From JBGTNQ01 sp038212375 (GTDB taxonomy: Bacteria > Patescibacteriota > Minisyncoccia > Phycocordibacterales > Zambryskibacteraceae): a stretch of DNA of 33,069 bases. The notes beneath the pieces were generated by a model. The model searched no databases, was not told the origin of the DNA, and was given only the letters and a program-made list of their open reading frames with translations. Positions 29,197 through 33,069 of this stretch are shown piece by piece; the first letter of the stretch is position 1; every line of letters starts with the position of its first letter. Both the position numbers and the translations under genes were made by a program. Location of the stretch: contig JBBQUO010000005.1 in the NCBI GenBank assembly GCA_038212375.1, forward strand, positions 1 through 33,069, read 5' to 3'.

Positions 29197-30099
29197 GTGA
29201 AACTTCCCTCAGAAAAACTTTTTATTTTTTTCATACCTATCATTCTTGCGCTCGGTATTTTTGCCATGGTACGAGAAAAAACTTCGTCGGATGTCCTTAA
29301 AAAGGGAGTGGGCGGCTCTGCGAAAGTAGTATCTATACAAAACAGCATTATCAATACCAATGACACTGATGGAGATGGTGTGCCTGATTGGGAAGAGGTG
29401 ATCTGGCATACTGACCCAAATAAACCCAACACATTCGGCATTCCCGACAAAGATTATATCGAGCAACAAATACATCAAGAAGAAAACCGTACTGGAACAA
29501 GTACCGGAGCTATACCAAACACTGAAGAGCTCAGTCATCAACTTTTTACTGAATACATGAAGTTGCAGCAATCGGGTCAACTCAATGACGCGACTATTCA
29601 AGCAATGACAGAAAAAATAACGAGTAGTATAACTGCAAAGCCTGTCCAAAGTACATACACAGCGGGAGACCTAAAGACATTTCCAGATTCTGATTCAAAT
29701 AAAATGCGGCAATATGCAAATATGTTAATACAAAATCAAAATGTATATATAAAAAAATATGATGCAGTAACCGCAAACCAGAACGTTACGGTGGGTGATC
29801 CAGATTTTGCAGACGCCATGGGTGTAGCCTCTACATACTACGGAAAGCTAGCGGGAGATGATGCCAAAATCGCAGTTCCGAGTGGAGCAGTATCGTTTCA
29901 CCTTGCGTATATCAATGCACTTCTTGCAAGTGCTCAAGGACTGAAAGAATTTTCCTACTTTCAAACCGATCCACTAAACGCAATCGTCGGAATACAAAGG
30001 CACGGTAACGCAGAGGAAAAGCAATCAGCCGCAATCAACAATCTCACAAACTTTCTCACACAAAATGGTATAATCAGTTTTAATCTCAACCCTTTGTAA
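29197..30099 (+). CDS. Membrane-anchored protein with a thrombospondin type 3-like calcium motif
   Basis: The 300-residue protein begins (GTG start) with an N-terminal membrane helix (KLFIFFIPIILALGIFAMV). Shortly after comes the Asp-rich motif NDTDGDGVPDWEEVIWHTDP, typical of thrombospondin type 3-like or EF-hand-like calcium sites. The remaining 220 residues are helical, with no cysteines or catalytic motif I recognise. It should be displayed outside the membrane. It overlaps the next gene by one base (TAATG), so the two are translationally coupled. Its place at the head of a cluster with a VirB6/TrbL-like protein suggests a structural role in an envelope complex. Confidence 0.8.
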   Translation: MKLPSEKLFIFFIPIILALGIFAMVREKTSSDVLKKGVGGSAKVVSIQNSIINTNDTDGDGVPDWEEVIWHTDPNKPNTFGIPDKDYIEQQIHQEENRTGTSTGAIPNTEELSHQLFTEYMKLQQSGQLNDATIQAMTEKITSSITAKPVQSTYTAGDLKTFPDSDSNKMRQYANMLIQNQNVYIKKYDAVTANQNVTVGDPDFADAMGVASTYYGKLAGDDAKIAVPSGAVSFHLAYINALLASAQGLKEFSYFQTDPLNAIVGIQRHGNAEEKQSAAINNLTNFLTQNGIISFNLNPL

Positions 30100-31937
30100 T
30101 GATGTTGTTCGTACAAAATAAAAAAACATTTGCAAAACTCTTATCTCTGTTTTTTGCACTCATAATTTTTGCGCAGGCAAACTCTGCATTTGCAATTCCT
30201 ATTATCGGACTTATCCCTACTGACCCAATACCACCAGTACCCATTGCAGATAGTGCTATTCGATCAAAGGAAGTTGAGCTCACCGTGATGGGTAGAAAAA
30301 TTCCTGGCTTAAACTACGACGTTATTGCGATCACCGCCCTCAGAGCGCTCGTAAATGCTCTTGGTACCTATACTGTAAACTGGATTAACAACGACTTCAA
30401 AAGTAGTCCAAATGGAGTAGGGTTTCCTCTCGATCTCGAAAAAACACTAAAAAATACTGGAGACGCAATTGCTGGAAAGGTTATCGCGGATGCAACAGGA
30501 GGAGCTCTCTGTAGTCCGATCAGTATTCAAATAGAAGGCGCTCTTAAATTAAACCAAAGCATTACATCTCAGGCCAACTCATCGAACAACGATCTCCGAA
30601 ATAGCTGCCCTATTTCACTCCAGGGAGATAATCTCAAAAAATTACAGAGTGGAGACTTCATTGGAGCTGGCGGATGGGACTCTTGGTATGCAATGACTCA
30701 AGATGCAAATGGAAATGGGTATTCATCGATGCTCAATATCCAAGCAAGAATCGACTCAAAGACTCTTAGTCAACTCGGAATAGACACGAGGCAACTGGAT
30801 TGGGGGAAAGGGTTTCTCTCGAGCCAAGGCTGCATAGAACAAAGCCCAGTAGATCCAAAGATTTGCCTCAAAAAAGGTCCCGTAAAGACTCCGGGCAGTA
30901 TTGTGGAAGGACAACTCCAAAAAGTATTCGGCTCCGAAGTAGATCAGCTCAATGTTGCATCAAACTTCAATCAAGTTGTTACCGCGCTAGTTGGAAAACT
31001 CCAAAGTGTACTTCTCAATAGTGCGAAAGGTCTCTTTAATTCAAACTCTGGTGACCAGGGAGGATACGGAACTCAAACAGAATCTGCCCCTACTCCGTTT
31101 GGTGTGTGCTCACCAGACAAACAATTTGTACTCGTTGGCCAAAAAATCACCTGGACCTACTCTGGATTTTCGGACAACAATACGAGATATGCATGGAGTG
31201 GGGATGATGCAGACGGAGATGGAGCTCTAAGCGCCACAACAAGCAGTGTCACATTTACTTATACCACCCCAGGACTTAAGAAGGCATACCTCAAGGTTAC
31301 CCAAAAAACTGCTACTGGGGATTTTGACACTACAGGGACATCAACAAAAGAAAAATTCACCACCACAACTTCAAACTCAATAAACTGTACGGATAATGGA
31401 AATACGGTGACAGTTTCAAAATATGGACCTTTGAAACTGTCATGCGACTTTACCCCTACAGGAGCACAGGCGCCGGGAACCAAAGTGATTTGGACGGTTA
31501 CTATTTTCGGTGGCTCTGGGAAACTCAATGACATTAACTTTAAAGAAAAGGATTCGTTTGGTGGCCCTGTCCCAATAGCTGACCCGACAGTAACAAAAAC
31601 CATAAATCCAATGAGTATCGTTTCACCCGCAGATCAATGGAATCTCATGAGGCCATTTTGGACTTCTTATACTGATCCAAATACTATACCTATCCCAAAG
31701 GGAGCTTTATTCTGGTTCAAAGCAGGATCTGCAAGAAACGTAGACGGCAGCACTACCTATCTTCCGATTAGTACCCCAGCACTCAATGCAGATGGAGCTC
31801 TCGTATTAATGTTTGAAGTAACATATAGAGGTGATGGGCAATGGCCGCTTTCGTTCGATGAGATTAGTGATGTGGATCCATATGTACCGGTCCTCTCAGG
31901 TGCTGACTGTGGAAAGAAAGTGAATATTAGATCATAA
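30099..31937 (+). CDS. Large exported protein with PKD-like domain, secretion-locus type
   Basis: The 612-residue protein has a signal peptide (about residues 1-32, ending FAQANSAFA). A long N-terminal region follows (33-330) with few Cys and many Asn/Ser/Gln. Next is a PKD-like Ig domain (about 335-415; GQKITWTYSGFSDNNTRYAWSGDDADGDG type) and a second beta-rich region to the end containing several cysteines. No enzyme motif is visible. The order signal peptide, unknown domain, Ig-like domains, followed by a polytopic VirB6/TrbL-like protein, is typical of CPR type IV-like envelope loci. The ATG at 30099 overlaps the preceding stop; a second ATG follows at 30102. Confidence 0.78.
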   Translation: MMLFVQNKKTFAKLLSLFFALIIFAQANSAFAIPIIGLIPTDPIPPVPIADSAIRSKEVELTVMGRKIPGLNYDVIAITALRALVNALGTYTVNWINNDFKSSPNGVGFPLDLEKTLKNTGDAIAGKVIADATGGALCSPISIQIEGALKLNQSITSQANSSNNDLRNSCPISLQGDNLKKLQSGDFIGAGGWDSWYAMTQDANGNGYSSMLNIQARIDSKTLSQLGIDTRQLDWGKGFLSSQGCIEQSPVDPKICLKKGPVKTPGSIVEGQLQKVFGSEVDQLNVASNFNQVVTALVGKLQSVLLNSAKGLFNSNSGDQGGYGTQTESAPTPFGVCSPDKQFVLVGQKITWTYSGFSDNNTRYAWSGDDADGDGALSATTSSVTFTYTTPGLKKAYLKVTQKTATGDFDTTGTSTKEKFTTTTSNSINCTDNGNTVTVSKYGPLKLSCDFTPTGAQAPGTKVIWTVTIFGGSGKLNDINFKEKDSFGGPVPIADPTVTKTINPMSIVSPADQWNLMRPFWTSYTDPNTIPIPKGALFWFKAGSARNVDGSTTYLPISTPALNADGALVLMFEVTYRGDGQWPLSFDEISDVDPYVPVLSGADCGKKVNIRS

Positions 31938-31939
31938 CG

Positions 31940-33069
31940 ATGATACGGATATTCCTACAAAAAAATAAATCGCTCCTAACAGGACTCGTACTGGCCTGCT
32001 TAGTGTTAACCATTGTTACAGTTCCTGTTCCGACTCAGGCTAGCACTAAAGTTTGTTCTGGATTTTCATCGGTGTTAGGAATTTGTGATATGGTGACAAG
32101 CGGATTATTGATCCCCCTTACTGTTAGTGGCTGGATTTTGTGGCTCGCGGGGACTCTCTTTGACTCCGTCATGAAAATCACCGTAGTGGGGATGTCTGGG
32201 TATATAGATAGTATTAGTGGCATAAATATCGCATGGTCAGTCATTCGTGACTTCATGAATATGTCATTTATATTCATCTTACTGTACACCGCAATCAAAG
32301 TTATTCTTGAGGGTGGAGGGACGGGTATCATAAAAAAGACTATTACAAACATAGTCATCGCCGCAGTACTCATCAATTTCAGTCTTTTCTTTACGAAGGT
32401 AATTATCGATGCTTCCAATCTCGTAGCGCTTACGATTCACAACTCAATCGTAACAAGCTGCTCACCTTTAGCTACTACTAGCAGTACTCCGGTATCACTT
32501 TCAAGCTGCTTTATGCAACCACTTGGCGTCGCAACAACTTTTGATTTAGGCCCATCTGATCTAGCAACTAAATTTGATACCTTTGGTCAAATTGCGGTAA
32601 TTTCGATTGGCGGTACATTGTTTATTCTTCTTACTGCATTTCTCTTTTTTACAGTTTCAATAATGTTTATTATCCGATTTGCCAATATTATTTTCCTTCT
32701 GGTATTTTCTCCTATTGCTGTTATGGGTAGTCTCATTCCAAAACTATCGAAACAAACGAAAGAGTGGTGGGAAAATATCAGCGAACAGGCAATATTCCCC
32801 GTGATATTTATGATTCTTGTGTATGTTGTCCTCACGATCGTGAATGCACCTGGGTTTCTTCAAACTATAAGTAATGGCTCAACCAATGCATCGAGCACAC
32901 CTATATCAGCGATCGTAGCAGGAAATGGAAACAATTCAGCTGCGGTTGATACCGTATTTAAATTTGTGCTTATTATTATGTTGATGTACGCAACCGTAAC
33001 GGTATCAAAAGGATTTGCAAAAGCAGGAGGAAAAACAGGGGCCGCGTTTGCAGGATCTGTTATGGGAGG
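31940..33069 (+). CDS. Polytopic membrane protein, VirB6/TrbL-like (3' end outside window)
   Basis: The frame runs from ATG 31940 to the window end (376 codons) without a stop. An N-terminal signal or anchor (LLTGLVLACLVLTIVTVPVP) is followed by about seven further hydrophobic helices, for example LLIPLTVSGWILWLAGTLF, FMNMSFIFILLYTAIKVIL, LFILLTAFLFFTVSIMFII and VIFMILVYVVLTIV. The Gly/Ala/Lys-rich segment KAGGKTGAAFAGSVMGG follows the last one. This topology, with a long periplasmic loop between helices, resembles the VirB6/TrbL inner-membrane channel proteins of type IV secretion systems. I infer the family from topology and context, not from a conserved motif. It starts two bases after the preceding stop, in the same operon. 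Confidence 0.7.
   Translation, partial: MIRIFLQKNKSLLTGLVLACLVLTIVTVPVPTQASTKVCSGFSSVLGICDMVTSGLLIPLTVSGWILWLAGTLFDSVMKITVVGMSGYIDSISGINIAWSVIRDFMNMSFIFILLYTAIKVILEGGGTGIIKKTITNIVIAAVLINFSLFFTKVIIDASNLVALTIHNSIVTSCSPLATTSSTPVSLSSCFMQPLGVATTFDLGPSDLATKFDTFGQIAVISIGGTLFILLTAFLFFTVSIMFIIRFANIIFLLVFSPIAVMGSLIPKLSKQTKEWWENISEQAIFPVIFMILVYVVLTIVNAPGFLQTISNGSTNASSTPISAIVAGNGNNSAAVDTVFKFVLIIMLMYATVTVSKGFAKAGGKTGAAFAGSVMG

Overview
The window reads as a chromosome segment of a Patescibacteria/CPR bacterium, most like the Parcubacteria branch. This is inferred from gene content, not from a database search. Genes are compact and many neighbours overlap or nearly touch. The protein set fits that group: a trigger factor without its PPIase domain, a MutY without iron-sulfur cysteines, an RNHCP zinc-ribbon protein, and secreted or membrane proteins typical of CPR surface and secretion loci. 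The standard bacterial code applies: TAA, TAG and TGA all terminate well-recognised genes.

Layout. 1-2335: the nusA 3' end, inorganic pyrophosphatase, a small membrane protein and trigger factor, all on +. 2367-4298 (-): a 2H phosphoesterase, a GNAT acetyltransferase carrying two nonsense codons, and rsmE. 4457-7332 (+): clpP, RNase Y and an HU protein, with strong terminators after clpP and HU. 7385-8785 (-): two unknown proteins and a Nudix hydrolase. 8819-14415: four tRNA genes, Gly(GCC) and Pro(UGG) on - and Gly(UCC) and Arg(UCG) on +. Between them lie an overlapping - strand operon (SGNH hydrolase, acyltransferase 3, MutY, RNHCP), a twice-frameshifted pseudogene, a YraN-family nuclease and a parS-like palindrome. 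14448-19012: the CCA-adding enzyme, a 500-base stretch with a foldable three-way junction, exonuclease III, a TrmB-like fragment, a small + strand protein and a Xer recombinase. 19103-27554: rpsO, a NYN nuclease, a membrane protein, a TraR/DksA protein, a ComM-like ATPase, a LysM-M23 peptidase (-), a UvrD/PcrA helicase and rsmA. 27557-33069: exported proteins and a polytopic VirB6/TrbL-like protein cut by the window end, probably an envelope or secretion locus.

The most unusual signal is a family of about 100-120 bp structured elements directly 3' of all four tRNA genes, on the tRNA's own strand. Each has a short hairpin with a 3-nt loop (P0), a strand complementary to the T-arm of its own tRNA (P1), a stem with tandem G-A juxtapositions (P2), a hairpin with a TGTAA loop whose stem changes in a compensatory way between copies (P3), and a partial copy of the tRNA T-arm or 3' end. 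Two copies end in a 12-15 bp direct repeat of the tRNA 3' end, as if a small element had inserted there. Tandem and truncated copies also occur. I do not recognise this as a described family.

The genes fall into functional groups. Ribosome assembly and RNA maturation: rsmE, rsmA, S15, RNase Y, CCA-adding enzyme and tRNAs. Proteostasis: trigger factor and ClpP. DNA repair and uptake: MutY, exonuclease III, PcrA and ComM. Chromosome maintenance: Xer, HU and the parS-like site. Cell envelope: SGNH plus AT3, the LysM-M23 peptidase and the terminal secretion-type locus.
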